Both the position numbers and the translations under genes were made by a program. A DNA stretch of 64,000 nt from DATAAP01 sp041690495 (lineage in GTDB: Bacteria > Pseudomonadota > Alphaproteobacteria > CACIAM-22H2). Shown piece by piece: positions 33,071-42,352 of this stretch; position 1 is the stretch's first letter, and every line of letters starts with the position of its first letter. The notes beneath the pieces were generated by a model that saw only the letters and a list, made by a program, of their open reading frames with translations, was not told the DNA's origin and did not search any database. The DNA lies in the NCBI GenBank assembly GCA_041690495.1, contig JAWLHE010000002.1, forward strand, positions 468,492 through 532,491. The letters are read 5' to 3'.

Positions 33071-34519
33071 TCACCTCCGCGCGGCGTCGGGTTTGTGGGC
33101 GGGCTCGACCACGGCCGTGAGGCCATCGAGTGTGACGATACGGACGCGTGTCCCGGCGGCAAGCGGCTCGGCGGCGGAAGGCGTGCGCGCCTGCCAGAGC
33201 TCGCCGTGAGCGCGGATGCGGCCGTGGTCGCCGGTCCACTCGACCACTTCGCCGCTGCTGCCGACCATCTGCTCGATGCCTGTGACCACCGGCTGCTGGC
33301 GTGCCCTGACCGCGAAGCCCAGCACCAGCGCCATGAACCCGATCGTGGTCAGGGTCGCGGCGGCGATGACCGGCCACGAGACGCCGAAGCTGAACGGCAC
33401 GTCGCCGGGATCGAACAGGAAGATCGAGCCGACCACGAATGCGATGGCGCCGCCGATGCCGAGCACCGTCGTGCCGGGAACGAAGACCTCGGCGACCATC
33501 AAGGCGACACCGAGCACGATCAGCGCCAACCCGGCATAGCTAACCGGCAGGACCGAGAGCGCCGCCAGCGCAAGCAGGAGGCAGATCCCGCCGGCGACAC
33601 CCGGGAAGATGAAGCCGGGGTTCCAGATCTCGAACAGAATTCCATAGAACCCGATCAGCAGCAGCAGATAGGCGACGTTCGGATCGGTGATGATGGCGAT
33701 CGCCTCGGTGCGCCAGTCGGGCGAGAGGCTTTGGACCGGCGCGCCTTTGGTCGCCAGCCTGCGCTCGACGCCGCCGATCGTGACGTTGCGGCCATCGAGC
33801 GCCGCGAGCAGCTCATCGAGCCCCCCGGCGACGATCTCGACGACCTTGGCATCGCGCGCCTCGGTCGCCGTCATCGTCGCCGCCTCGCGCACCGCGCGTT
33901 CGGCGAAATCCGGATTGCGACCGCGCAGCTGGGCGAGTGCACGTAGATAGGCGGCGGCATCGTTGACCGCCTTGCGCTCGCCGGCGCTTGCGGGCTCGCT
34001 GCTCTTGTCCTTCTCGCCTTCCTCCTTGGGCGGCTGGGTCGGCTGCGGCATTCCAGGAGGCCCGCCGAGGCTGACCGGCGTGGCCGCGCCGAGATGAGTG
34101 CCGGGCGCCATCGCCGCGACATGCGAGGCGTACACGATGTAGGTGCCCGCACTGGCGGCGCGGGCACCGCTCGGCGCCACATAGACGACAACCGGAAGCG
34201 GCGAGGCGAGGATGGCGCTGATGATCTCGCGCGTGGCACTTACCAGCCCGCCTGGCGTATCCATGCGGATGATCACAGCGGGCGCGCCCTGCTCGCCCGC
34301 CTGCTCGATGCCGCGCGCGATGAAAGACGCGGCGGCGACGCCGATCACGCCCTTGAGTTCGATGACGAGGACGGCGCCGGGGGCGGGACTCGAGCCTGCG
34401 ACGGTTTGCGCGCGCGCGCCGACGATGTGAAGGATTGCGGCCAGCATCAGCATCGCCAGCGCCAGTACGGAGCGGCTCAGGCGCGCCTCTCGATGCGAAA
34501 GCGCTTGCGGTAACGCCAT
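33071..34519 (-). CDS. NfeD-family membrane serine protease (ClpP class)
   Basis: The protein (482 residues from ATG 34519; a GTG six codons earlier is possible) has a signal peptide, a ClpP-like periplasmic domain with the nucleophile in RAASAGTYIVYASH and the likely general-base Lys in GERKAVNDAAAYLRALAQ, then four to five membrane helices (about residues 285-420) and a C-terminal OB-fold NfeD domain (VGSSGEVVEWTGDHGRIRAH). This is the long NfeD1b form known to cleave slipin C-termini. The Pro/Glu/Lys-rich insert around residues 150-175 is variable in the family. Confidence 0.93.
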   Translation of the reverse strand: MALPQALSHREARLSRSVLALAMLMLAAILHIVGARAQTVAGSSPAPGAVLVIELKGVIGVAAASFIARGIEQAGEQGAPAVIIRMDTPGGLVSATREIISAILASPLPVVVYVAPSGARAASAGTYIVYASHVAAMAPGTHLGAATPVSLGGPPGMPQPTQPPKEEGEKDKSSEPASAGERKAVNDAAAYLRALAQLRGRNPDFAERAVREAATMTATEARDAKVVEIVAGGLDELLAALDGRNVTIGGVERRLATKGAPVQSLSPDWRTEAIAIITDPNVAYLLLLIGFYGILFEIWNPGFIFPGVAGGICLLLALAALSVLPVSYAGLALIVLGVALMVAEVFVPGTTVLGIGGAIAFVVGSIFLFDPGDVPFSFGVSWPVIAAATLTTIGFMALVLGFAVRARQQPVVTGIEQMVGSSGEVVEWTGDHGRIRAHGELWQARTPSAAEPLAAGTRVRIVTLDGLTAVVEPAHKPDAARR

Positions 34520-34575
34520 CGGCTGCGAGTGTCGCACAGCCGGCGCGCGCTACCAATGGCCTCGCGCCGCGGGCG

Positions 34576-34980
34576 CTATTCGGCGGTGCGTCTCAGCGAC
34601 AGCCGGTTGGTGCAGTCGTCGCTTTTCGTCGTACCCAGGAAGCGGTCGCGGTCGAAAAATCCCTCGACCACGGTCTCGTTCCCGGACATGCGCGCGATCG
34701 TGCCGATCTTGCCTTCGGCGTCGATCACGCCCTCGAACCGGCCGATCACTCTGCTGCGGTCGCGCGGGCTGTGCGCCTCGCCGGCGGCGACGCCGTTGCG
34801 CACCGTCATGACATAGGGGATCTCCTGTGGGCAGGCTTGGCGGCCGAGAACCAGCGTGGCGTCGCCGGCATAAGCCCCGTCGAGCGCGGCGATACCGCCC
34901 TGCGGCAGCCGGCCGACGCTTCGGTCGCAGGCGCCGAGCGCGAGCAGGACAACCATGAACATGAGACCGGGGCGGGCCAT
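34576..34980 (-). CDS. Putative lipoprotein of unknown function
   Basis: ATG at 34978-34980 follows AGAGGAT and gives 134 residues. The N-terminus MARPGLMFMVVLLALGAC is a lipoprotein signal with the lipid-modified Cys at 18. The mature part has two more Cys (in RQACPQEIPYV and KSDDCTNRLSLRR) that could form a disulfide, and several short strands (GRFEGVIDAEGKIGTIARMS). No family is recognised with certainty. It is divergent from copA and shares the intergenic region, but no CueR site faces it. Confidence 0.75.
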   Translation of the reverse strand: MARPGLMFMVVLLALGACDRSVGRLPQGGIAALDGAYAGDATLVLGRQACPQEIPYVMTVRNGVAAGEAHSPRDRSRVIGRFEGVIDAEGKIGTIARMSGNETVVEGFFDRDRFLGTTKSDDCTNRLSLRRTAE

Positions 34981-35052
34981 CGGATCCTCTAAGCTGATGC
35001 GTGCCCGCGTTTTACCCGAAGGCGTTGCGGGAAAGAAAGCGGATGGCAAACC

Positions 35053-35083
35053 TTGACCTTCCTAGAACTGGAATGTCTATCTA
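35053..35083 (+). promoter_or_regulatory. CueR-type copper promoter of copA
   Basis: TTGACC (35053-35058) and a weak -10 TATCTA (35078-35083) are separated by 19 bases, the stretched spacing of MerR-family promoters. Between them lies ACCTTCC-N7-GGAATGT (35056-35076), one mismatch from the CueR consensus ACCTTCC-N7-GGAAGGT. The predicted start of transcription is at or next to the ATG (35090), so the mRNA would be leaderless. Confidence 0.75.
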
Positions 35084-35089
35084 CGGCAT

Positions 35090-37552
35090 ATGAATATCGT
35101 GACTCGTGACGAGATCGCCGCGGCGCCCGACGCCGGCCCGCGGCAGACCCTGACCCTCCCGGTGGAGGGCATGACCTGCGCCTCCTGCGCCGGCCGCCTC
35201 CAGCGGGCGCTGGCGCGGGAGCCCGGCGTCGCTACCGCCGAGGTCAGCCTCGCAGCGGACAGCGCGACCATCAGCTACGATCCCGCCATCACCGGCGCGG
35301 CACAGCTTGCAGCGGCGGTTTCGCGCGCCGGGTATGCCGTGCCCGAGAGGGCGATCGACCTCAGGATATCCGGGATGACCTGCGCATCTTGCGTCGGCCG
35401 GCTGGAACGGGCCCTGGCGCGGGTCCCGGGCGTAACCGGCGTCAGCGTCAATCTCGCCACCGAGCGCGCCGCTGTGCGGACGGCAGCCCCCCTGAGCCGC
35501 ATCGTTCCGCAGCTCGTGGACGCGGTCGCCCGCGCGGGCTACGGGGCGAGCCTGTGGTCCGACGCGGCCGAGCGCGCCAGCCACGACGAGGCGGCTGCGG
35601 CGAAACGCAGCCGGGCCGAGCTGATCCGCTTCGCCGTCGGTGCGGTACTCACCATGCCGCTGATCGCCGAGATGGTCGTGCATCTCATGGGCGGGCACTG
35701 GCGGCTGCCGCCGCTTGCGGCCCTGACGCTGGCGGCGCCGGTGCAGTTCTGGATCGGCGCGCGCTTCTATCGCGCCGGCTGGAAAGCGCTGCGCGCCGGC
35801 GCCGGCAACATGGACCTGCTGGTGGCGCTCGGCACGTCGGCGGCCTTCGGCCTCAGCGCCGTACGGGCGCTGCGCGATCCGTGGGGCATGCCTGATCTCT
35901 ACTTCGAGGCGGCGGCGGTCGTGATCGTGCTGGTCGTGCTCGGCAAGTGGCTCGAGAGCCGCGCCAAGCGCGGCGCCGCCGCGGCGATCCGTGCCCTGAT
36001 GCGGCTGCAGCCCGAGCGCGCGCGCGTCGTTCGCGACGGCGTCGAGCAGGAGGTGCCCGCCGAAACCGTGCTGCCCGGCGAGGCCGTGATTGTGCGGCCG
36101 GGCGAGCGCATTCCGGTCGACGGCGTCGTGATCGCCGGCGAAAGCGACGTCGACGAATCGCTGCTGACCGGCGAGAGCCGGCCGGTCGCCAGGCGGGCGA
36201 ACGACAAGGTGACCGGCGGCGCCATCAACGGTGACGGGCTGCTGCGCATCGAGGCGCGCGCGGTTGGCGCCGAGGCCACGCTCGCCCGGATCATCCGCAT
36301 GGTCGAAGGGGCGCAGGCGTCGAAGGCGCCGGTTCAGCGCCTCGTCGATCGCATCAGTGCCGTCTTCGTCCCTGTCGTGCTCGGAATCGCGGCATCGACC
36401 TTTCTCGGCTGGTGGCTGTGGGGCGGCGACGTCGAGGGCGGTCTGATCGCCGCGGTTTCGGTGCTGGTGATCGCGTGCCCGTGCGCACTCGGCCTCGCGA
36501 CGCCGACCGCGATCATGGCCGGCACCGGCGTCGCGGCGCGTTCCGGCATCCTGATCAAGGATGCCGACGCGCTGGAAAGCGCGCATCGCATCACCACGGT
36601 CGTCTTCGACAAGACCGGCACTTTGACCATCGGCAAGCCGGCGGTGACGACGATCGTCGCGGCGGCGGGTGCAAGCGAAATCGACGTGCTGCGCGCGGCT
36701 GCGCTTGCCCAGCAGGGCAGCGAGCATCCGCTGGCGCGCGCCGTCCTTGCGCGCGCGAATGAGGCAGGTATCGACCTTGCACCGGTCGAACGGTTCCGCG
36801 CGCACCGCGGGCGCGGCATCGAGGCGCTTTGCGCCGGGCGCACGATCCTCGTCGGCAACCGGCGGCTGCTCGAGGAGAGCGGCATCGACATCTCGGCTCT
36901 TGCGGCGCAGGCCGACAGCCATGCGGCACAAGGCGGTACGGTGATGTTCGTGGCAGAGGAGGGGCGTGCGCTTGGCCTGATCGCCGCCGGCGATGCGATC
37001 CGGCCGGAAGCGCATGAGGCGATCGCGCGCCTCAACGCGCTCGGCATCTCTGCGGCAATGCTCACCGGCGACAATCGCGGCGCCGCGGAGTCGGCGGCGC
37101 GCGCGCTCGGGATCGGCCGCGTGATCGCCGAAGTGCTGCCCGAGGACAAGGCCCGGGAGGTCGCCGCGCTCCGCGCGCGCGGCACCGTCGTCGCGATGGT
37201 CGGCGATGGCGTCAATGACGCGCCCGCGCTCGCCGCGGCCGATATCGGCATGGCCATGGGCACCGGCACCGACGTGGCGATGCAGGCGGCCGGCGTCACC
37301 CTGATGCGCGGCGACCCGCGTCTTGCCGCGGCGGCGATCGATATCAGCCGCGCCACCTACACGAAGATTCGCCAGAACCTGTTCTGGGCGTTCGTCTACA
37401 ATGTCATCGGCATTCCGCTCGCCGCACTGGGGCTGCTGAGCCCCGTCGTCGCCGGCGCCGCGATGGCGCTGTCATCGGCGAGCGTGGTCTCGAACTCGCT
37501 GCTTCTGCGCCGCTGGCGCGCGACGGCGGAAAATCGTGGAGGAGAGGCATGA
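35090..37552 (+). CDS. copA: Copper-exporting P1B-type ATPase
   Basis: CopA pumps Cu(I) out of the cytoplasm. The 820-residue protein has two N-terminal heavy-metal domains with GMTCASC at residues 27-33 and again near 97-103, eight membrane helices, the Cu(I) transport motif CPCALGLATP near 464, the phosphorylation motif FDKTGTLTIGK near 506, the SEHPLARAV His-Pro motif and GDGVNDAPALAAADIG near 705. It is followed by cueR with a 4-base overlap, and a CueR box lies directly upstream, so the pair forms a self-regulated copper resistance operon. Confidence 0.97.
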   Translation: MNIVTRDEIAAAPDAGPRQTLTLPVEGMTCASCAGRLQRALAREPGVATAEVSLAADSATISYDPAITGAAQLAAAVSRAGYAVPERAIDLRISGMTCASCVGRLERALARVPGVTGVSVNLATERAAVRTAAPLSRIVPQLVDAVARAGYGASLWSDAAERASHDEAAAAKRSRAELIRFAVGAVLTMPLIAEMVVHLMGGHWRLPPLAALTLAAPVQFWIGARFYRAGWKALRAGAGNMDLLVALGTSAAFGLSAVRALRDPWGMPDLYFEAAAVVIVLVVLGKWLESRAKRGAAAAIRALMRLQPERARVVRDGVEQEVPAETVLPGEAVIVRPGERIPVDGVVIAGESDVDESLLTGESRPVARRANDKVTGGAINGDGLLRIEARAVGAEATLARIIRMVEGAQASKAPVQRLVDRISAVFVPVVLGIAASTFLGWWLWGGDVEGGLIAAVSVLVIACPCALGLATPTAIMAGTGVAARSGILIKDADALESAHRITTVVFDKTGTLTIGKPAVTTIVAAAGASEIDVLRAAALAQQGSEHPLARAVLARANEAGIDLAPVERFRAHRGRGIEALCAGRTILVGNRRLLEESGIDISALAAQADSHAAQGGTVMFVAEEGRALGLIAAGDAIRPEAHEAIARLNALGISAAMLTGDNRGAAESAARALGIGRVIAEVLPEDKAREVAALRARGTVVAMVGDGVNDAPALAAADIGMAMGTGTDVAMQAAGVTLMRGDPRLAAAAIDISRATYTKIRQNLFWAFVYNVIGIPLAALGLLSPVVAGAAMALSSASVVSNSLLLRRWRATAENRGGEA

Positions 37553-37950
37553 ACATCGGAACCGCATCGGAGCGCTCGGGCGTGCCGGCCAAGACGATCC
37601 GCTACTACGAGAGCATCGGCCTGATCCGGCCGGCCGACCGCCGCGACAACAACTATCGCGACTATTCCAACGCGGACATCCAGACCCTGCGCTTCATCAG
37701 CCGCGCCCGCGGTCTCGGATTCTCGGTCAAGGAGGTTGGGGCATTGCTGGCGCTGTGGCACGACAAGAAGCGGGCGAGCCACCAGGTCAAGGAACTGGCT
37801 CTGCGTCATGTCGAGGAGATCGACCGCAAGATCGCCGAGCTCGCCGGCATGCGGCGGACCCTGCTCGGCCTGACCGAGCGCTGCCACGGCGACGACCGTC
37901 CGGACTGTCCGATCCTCGATGACCTCGCCAGCCCGGCCGGGCGGGGGTGA
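37549..37950 (+). CDS. cueR: MerR-family copper regulator CueR
   Basis: CueR activates copper efflux genes when it binds Cu(I). The 133-residue protein has the MerR HTH (IGTASERSGVPAKTIRYYES), a long dimerisation helix and a C-terminal metal loop with two Cys separated by seven residues (ERCHGDDRPDCPIL), the CueR/copper-type spacing. Its start overlaps copA. It likely acts at the palindrome 35056-35076. Confidence 0.95.
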   Translation: MNIGTASERSGVPAKTIRYYESIGLIRPADRRDNNYRDYSNADIQTLRFISRARGLGFSVKEVGALLALWHDKKRASHQVKELALRHVEEIDRKIAELAGMRRTLLGLTERCHGDDRPDCPILDDLASPAGRG

Positions 37951-38043
37951 CCGCCGCGGGGGGAACCCGGAGCCGGCGGTATTGCGGCGCGTTATCCACT
38001 CTTTCATTGACGCGCCCTTACGCTGCTGCGCTAGGAAACCAGC

Positions 38044-39009
38044 ATGCGCGCATTGCTCCGCCTTTTCGTTCTCGGTGCAGTTGCCCTCGGCATCGGCGGC
38101 CTGATCGGCCTTACATCGGGGCGCGAGGCCGACCAGGCCGCGGCGGACGGACGCGTCGTCTCGGTCCGCCTGCCGCCGGTTCAGCAAGCCGCGGCGCCGG
38201 CTCCGCCCGTCGCTTCCGCTCCTGCGCCGCGGTTCGCGCCGCCGCCTGCAGCGACGCCTGCGCCGGTGCCGACTCCGGCTGGCGCGCTCCCAGCCTGGCA
38301 GCGCCATGCCGTCGCCGCCACCGTTCCGCCGGGGCGCAAGATCATCGCGATCGTCATCGACGACATGGGCGTGGACCGCGCGCGATCCGACCGGGCCGTG
38401 GCTCTGCCCGCGCCGCTGACCCTGGCTTTTCTGCCTTATGCGCGCGGCTTCGAGGCGCAGCTCGCCGCGGCCCGCGCGCGCGGCCACGAGATCCTGGTTC
38501 ATGTCCCGATGCAGCCGGTCGGCACGGAGGACGCCGGTCCCGACGCGCTGACGGTCGCGCTCGACCGCGGCGAGATTCGGCGGCGGCTCGCCGCGGTGCT
38601 CGATCGCGCCGGCCCCGCGGTCGGCATCAACAACCACATGGGCAGCCGCTTCACGGCGGATCGCGACGCGATGCGCCCGGTTCTCGAAGAACTCAGGGCG
38701 CGCGGCCTGCTGTTCCTCGACTCGCTGACCGCAAGCGGCAGCGTCGGCGCGACGCTGGCGCGCGACATCGGTGTGCCTTACGCAGTGCGCGACGTGTTCC
38801 TCGACAACGATCCGACACCTATGGCGGTGCGCGCCCGGCTCGCGGAGCTGGAGCTGATGGCGGTGCGCCAGGGCCATGCCGTCGGAATCGGCCATCCGCA
38901 CGACGGAACGCTCAAGGCACTGCGGCCATGGATCCAGGATGCAGCGATGCGCGGCTTCGCCTTCGTGCCGGTCAGCCAGGTCGTGCGCGCGGTGCTGGAG
39001 CGCAGCTAG
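38044..39009 (+). CDS. Divergent polysaccharide deacetylase family (YibQ-like) protein
   Basis: The 321-residue protein starts with a membrane/signal helix (LLRLFVLGAVALGIGGLIGL), then a Pro/Ala linker to about residue 95, then the deacetylase-like barrel: IIAIVIDDMGVDRARSDRAV near 100, HEILVHVPMQP near 155, GINNHMGSRFTADRDAM near 195 and GHAVGIGHPHDGTL near 280. The His/Asp sites of true deacetylases are partly kept (DD and H-x3-H-like). The family is attached to envelope functions, but its substrate is unknown. Confidence 0.85.
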   Translation: MRALLRLFVLGAVALGIGGLIGLTSGREADQAAADGRVVSVRLPPVQQAAAPAPPVASAPAPRFAPPPAATPAPVPTPAGALPAWQRHAVAATVPPGRKIIAIVIDDMGVDRARSDRAVALPAPLTLAFLPYARGFEAQLAAARARGHEILVHVPMQPVGTEDAGPDALTVALDRGEIRRRLAAVLDRAGPAVGINNHMGSRFTADRDAMRPVLEELRARGLLFLDSLTASGSVGATLARDIGVPYAVRDVFLDNDPTPMAVRARLAELELMAVRQGHAVGIGHPHDGTLKALRPWIQDAAMRGFAFVPVSQVVRAVLERS

Positions 39010-39054
39010 TCGCTCGCGAACGCAGGAAACCGTTTGCCGCGCGGGCGGCGGAAG

Positions 39055-40929
39055 CTACAGCAGCCGTTCGATCACCGCCGTGTCGACCGTCACCGGATAG
39101 CGTTCGCGCAAGGCCTGCGCCATCTCGGCGACCAGATCGCCGCCGATCTGCTGATCGAGCGTCGCGCGCAGGCGTTCCATGCCTTCTGCATCGGCGGCCG
39201 GATCGGCCGGCCGGATCTCGCTGAGCCGTACGACGGAGTGGCCGTCGCGCGCGGCGACGATGCCGGCGTCGTTCGGCTTCATGGAGAAAAGCTGCGCTGC
39301 AACCTCGCTCGCGACGCGGCCTTCCTCGCCCGTACCGTCGCGCCGCACGGCCGGGGTGGTCTGCGGCTTCAGATCGAACTCGGCGCCGGCCTCCGCCAGC
39401 GTCTTGCCCTGCGCGACCTTCTCGACAATCGTCTCGGCGCGCTTGCGGGCCGCCGCGCTGCGCTGCTCCGCCTTCCACATCTCCACCACTTCTGCGCGGA
39501 CCTCCTCGAGGGGCTTGACGCGCGGCGGCGTGATTCCGTCGACATGCACGAAATAGAAGGGGCCGGAGCGCGTTTCCACGAGCTGGCTGGTCTGCCCCTG
39601 CGGCGTCTGGAATGCAGCCTGCACCGCCTCCGGTGCCGCGACCAGGACAGGCTCGGCCTCGCTCTTCTGGTTGAGCCCGCGCGCGTCGATCGCCGGCACG
39701 GTCGTGATCTTGAGCCCGACCTGCGATGCTGCATCCGCGAGGCTGGCACCGGAGGCGATCGCGTCCTCGACCTTTATGGCGGTGTCGTATGCGGCATTGC
39801 CGGAGAGCCGGCGCGCGATGTCTTCCTTGAGGCGATGCCGCAGCTCATCGAGCGTCGGCTCCTGGCCCGGATGAATTTTCACGACGCGAACCACGTGCCA
39901 GCCGAACGGCGTCTCGAGCGGCCCTGCAACGCCGCCCTCCGGAAGCGCAAATACCGCCTCGCCAAGTTCCGGCAGATCGATCTTCTGCACGCCATCGAGC
40001 TTCGTCTGTTCCGGAGACTGGTTCGCCTCCTGCGCGACGTCGGCGAAGGAGGTGCCGCTCTTGACCTCCTCCGCCGCGGCTTTCGCGGCCGCTTCGTCGC
40101 TGAACAGCATCTGCTCGAGATCGCGTTTCTCCGGAACGCGGAATTCGGCGATCCGCTGCTGATATTCCTCCTGCAGCTGCTCCTCCGTCACCTCTATGGT
40201 CGGCATCAGGTCCTCGACACCGAGGCGGAGCACCGACAGCGCGCGAAATTCCGGTTCGCCGAACTGCTCGGTATTGTCGTCATAGACGGATTTCAGCTGC
40301 GCCTCGTCCGGCTCGCCGACATCCGTGATCGAGTCGCTGGGTACGGCAAGCATCTCGCCGACGCGCCGCTCCTCGCGGTGGCGGTAGAGTCTGTCGACGA
40401 GAATATCGGGCGCGCGCGCGCCGGCCGAGACGGAGTCGGCGATGGCAGAGCGCATCAGGCTCTGCCGCAGGAGCTGGATGTACTGGCTCTCGCCGTACCC
40501 GCTTTCATAGAGGACGCGCTGGAAGACATCGCGGTCGAAGGTGCCGCCGGGGCCGCGAAACTGCGGGTCGGCGGCGATCCGGCTGCGAACGACCTCGTCG
40601 CTGACGACGATGCCGAGCCGAGCCGCCTCCTGCTCGAACAGGCTGTCGCGGACCACCCGCTCGACGACCTGATCGATGAGCCCGATCTGCCGGGCGAGGT
40701 CGAGATCGAACTGGCCGAACATCCGGCGCAGGCGATCGACCTCACGGCGATACTCGATCGAGAGCTGCTCGGGCGTTACCTTGACGTCCCCGACCTGGAT
40801 CGCGACTTCCTCGCCGCGGCGCAGGAACGCATAGTCGCCAATGCCCCAAAGCGCAAAGCTCGCAACCAGGAGCAGGAACAGCACCCTGACGACAACGCCG
40901 GCGGTCTTCGAGCGGATTGTCTGCAGCAT
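39055..40929 (-). CDS. ppiD: PpiD-type periplasmic peptidyl-prolyl isomerase/chaperone
   Basis: PpiD is an inner-membrane-anchored folding helper near the Sec translocon. ATG 40929 (MLQTIRSKTAGVVVRVLFLL) gives 624 residues with one N-terminal membrane helix; a start nine codons earlier is also open. A SurA-like N-terminal helical domain (residues ~40-240) is followed by parvulin-type PPIase domains around 250-370 (GWHVVRVVKIHPGQEPTLDE), with a second, more degenerate domain towards the C-terminus. It is divergent from tpiA. Confidence 0.9.
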   Translation of the reverse strand: MLQTIRSKTAGVVVRVLFLLLVASFALWGIGDYAFLRRGEEVAIQVGDVKVTPEQLSIEYRREVDRLRRMFGQFDLDLARQIGLIDQVVERVVRDSLFEQEAARLGIVVSDEVVRSRIAADPQFRGPGGTFDRDVFQRVLYESGYGESQYIQLLRQSLMRSAIADSVSAGARAPDILVDRLYRHREERRVGEMLAVPSDSITDVGEPDEAQLKSVYDDNTEQFGEPEFRALSVLRLGVEDLMPTIEVTEEQLQEEYQQRIAEFRVPEKRDLEQMLFSDEAAAKAAAEEVKSGTSFADVAQEANQSPEQTKLDGVQKIDLPELGEAVFALPEGGVAGPLETPFGWHVVRVVKIHPGQEPTLDELRHRLKEDIARRLSGNAAYDTAIKVEDAIASGASLADAASQVGLKITTVPAIDARGLNQKSEAEPVLVAAPEAVQAAFQTPQGQTSQLVETRSGPFYFVHVDGITPPRVKPLEEVRAEVVEMWKAEQRSAAARKRAETIVEKVAQGKTLAEAGAEFDLKPQTTPAVRRDGTGEEGRVASEVAAQLFSMKPNDAGIVAARDGHSVVRLSEIRPADPAADAEGMERLRATLDQQIGGDLVAEMAQALRERYPVTVDTAVIERLL

Positions 40930-41086
40930 CGCGACGGAAACTTCCTTGGCGGCCAAAAAGCGCGCGGATCATAGGGGCGTGTGCAAGCCCCCGCAACACT
41001 TTGCCCGCCTGACGTTGCGGTAGGGCTTTAAGGGGGGCGGCGTGCGTGTTAGAGACGCGGGCAGGGATGCACAGGGCGAGGATGCC

Positions 41087-41839
41087 ATGCCGCGGACGCT
41101 GATCGCCGGAAACTGGAAGATGAACGGGCTTCGCGCGGACGGACAGGCCCTGGCCTGGGCGATCGCCGAGCGGGCCCGTGCGCTTCCCGTCAGCGGGCCG
41201 GAGCTGCTGGTCTGTCCGCCGGCGACCCTGATCGACATCGTCGTGGAGGCTGTTGCCGACAGCTCCGTCGTGGTCGGCGGGCAGGATTGTCACGCCGCGC
41301 CGTCCGGCGCCCACACCGGCGATATCGCGGCGCCGATGCTTGCCGATCTCGGCTGCCGCTACGTCATCGTTGGGCATTCGGAGCGGCGCACCAATCACGG
41401 CGAGACCAGCGCCCAGGTGCGCGCCAAGGCGGAGGCCGCGCTGGCGGCCGGCCTGGCCGCGATCGTCTGCATCGGCGAGACGCTGGCGGAGCGCGACGCG
41501 GGCCGCACGCTCGAGGTGATCAAGACCCAACTCTCGGCATCATTGCCGAAGGGGGCCGCGGCAGCCAATGTCGTGGTTGCCTATGAGCCGGTCTGGGCGA
41601 TCGGCACCGGCCGCAATGCGACCGCGGCCCAGGTCGCGGAAGTGCACACTCTGATCCGCCACGAATTGAAGGGCCGGGTCGGCGATGCCGATCTGGTCCG
41701 AATTCTTTACGGCGGCTCGGTGAAGCCGGCCAACGCGGGCGAGCTTCTGGCCGTGCGGAACGTCAATGGCGCGCTGATCGGCGGCGCGAGCCTCAAGGCC
41801 GAGGATTTCATGGCAATTGCAGCGGCCACGCCCTCGTAA
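41087..41839 (+). CDS. tpiA: Triosephosphate isomerase
   Basis: TpiA interconverts dihydroxyacetone phosphate and glyceraldehyde 3-phosphate. ATG 41087 gives 250 residues starting MPRTLIAGNWKMNG with the substrate Lys; a 15-codon extension upstream is non-conserved. The catalytic His is in VIVGHSERR near residue 95, the Glu in VVAYEPVWAIGTG near 165, and the phosphate loop is ILYGGSVKPANA near 205. It is followed by secG at 84 bases. Confidence 0.97.
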   Translation: MPRTLIAGNWKMNGLRADGQALAWAIAERARALPVSGPELLVCPPATLIDIVVEAVADSSVVVGGQDCHAAPSGAHTGDIAAPMLADLGCRYVIVGHSERRTNHGETSAQVRAKAEAALAAGLAAIVCIGETLAERDAGRTLEVIKTQLSASLPKGAAAANVVVAYEPVWAIGTGRNATAAQVAEVHTLIRHELKGRVGDADLVRILYGGSVKPANAGELLAVRNVNGALIGGASLKAEDFMAIAAATPS

Positions 41840-41923
41840 ACCGGCGAATTCGGCCTAGATTCAGGGGTCGGAACCGACTAAAAGAGCGCCTTCCGTCCGT
41901 ACGCACGCCCCAGGATCTATCTG

Positions 41924-42283
41924 ATGCACACTGTTTTGGTCGTCATCCACATCATGCTGGCGATCGCCCTGATCGCAGTCATCCTGCTTCAGCGCAGCGA
42001 GGGCGGCGGGTTGGGCATCGGCAGCAGCGGCGGCATGGGCGGGTTCATGACTGCGCGCGGAACGGCGAACCTGCTGACGCGGGCCACGGCCGGGCTCGCC
42101 GCTGCGTTCATGGTGACGAGCATCGTGCTGGCGATCTTCGCCGGGGCACCGCGCGAGCGTGGCTCGATCATCGACAATCTGACCCCGATTTCGCCGTCTC
42201 CGGCGATTCCGGGAGGCCCGGCGGCTCCTGCGCCATCCGCGCCGGCCGAGCCCGCTGCGCCGTCCGCGCCGATCGCTCGATAA
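41924..42283 (+). CDS. secG: Preprotein translocase subunit SecG
   Basis: SecG is the small accessory subunit of the SecYEG channel. The 119-residue protein has two membrane helices (LVVIHIMLAIALIAVILLQR and LAAAFMVTSIVLAIF) flanking the conserved cytoplasmic loop GGGLGIGSSGGMGGFM. The C-terminal tail is Pro/Ala-rich and variable, as usual. tpiA-secG-pyrG is a common alphaproteobacterial order, here with an MBL hydrolase inserted before pyrG. Confidence 0.93.
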   Translation: MHTVLVVIHIMLAIALIAVILLQRSEGGGLGIGSSGGMGGFMTARGTANLLTRATAGLAAAFMVTSIVLAIFAGAPRERGSIIDNLTPISPSPAIPGGPAAPAPSAPAEPAAPSAPIAR

Positions 42284-42352
42284 CCGGGGGTCGACGCGCG
42301 ACCGCACGGCCGCCAGGCTTTGAAGGCGGAGCGCGGCCCGCGACCGGCACGA

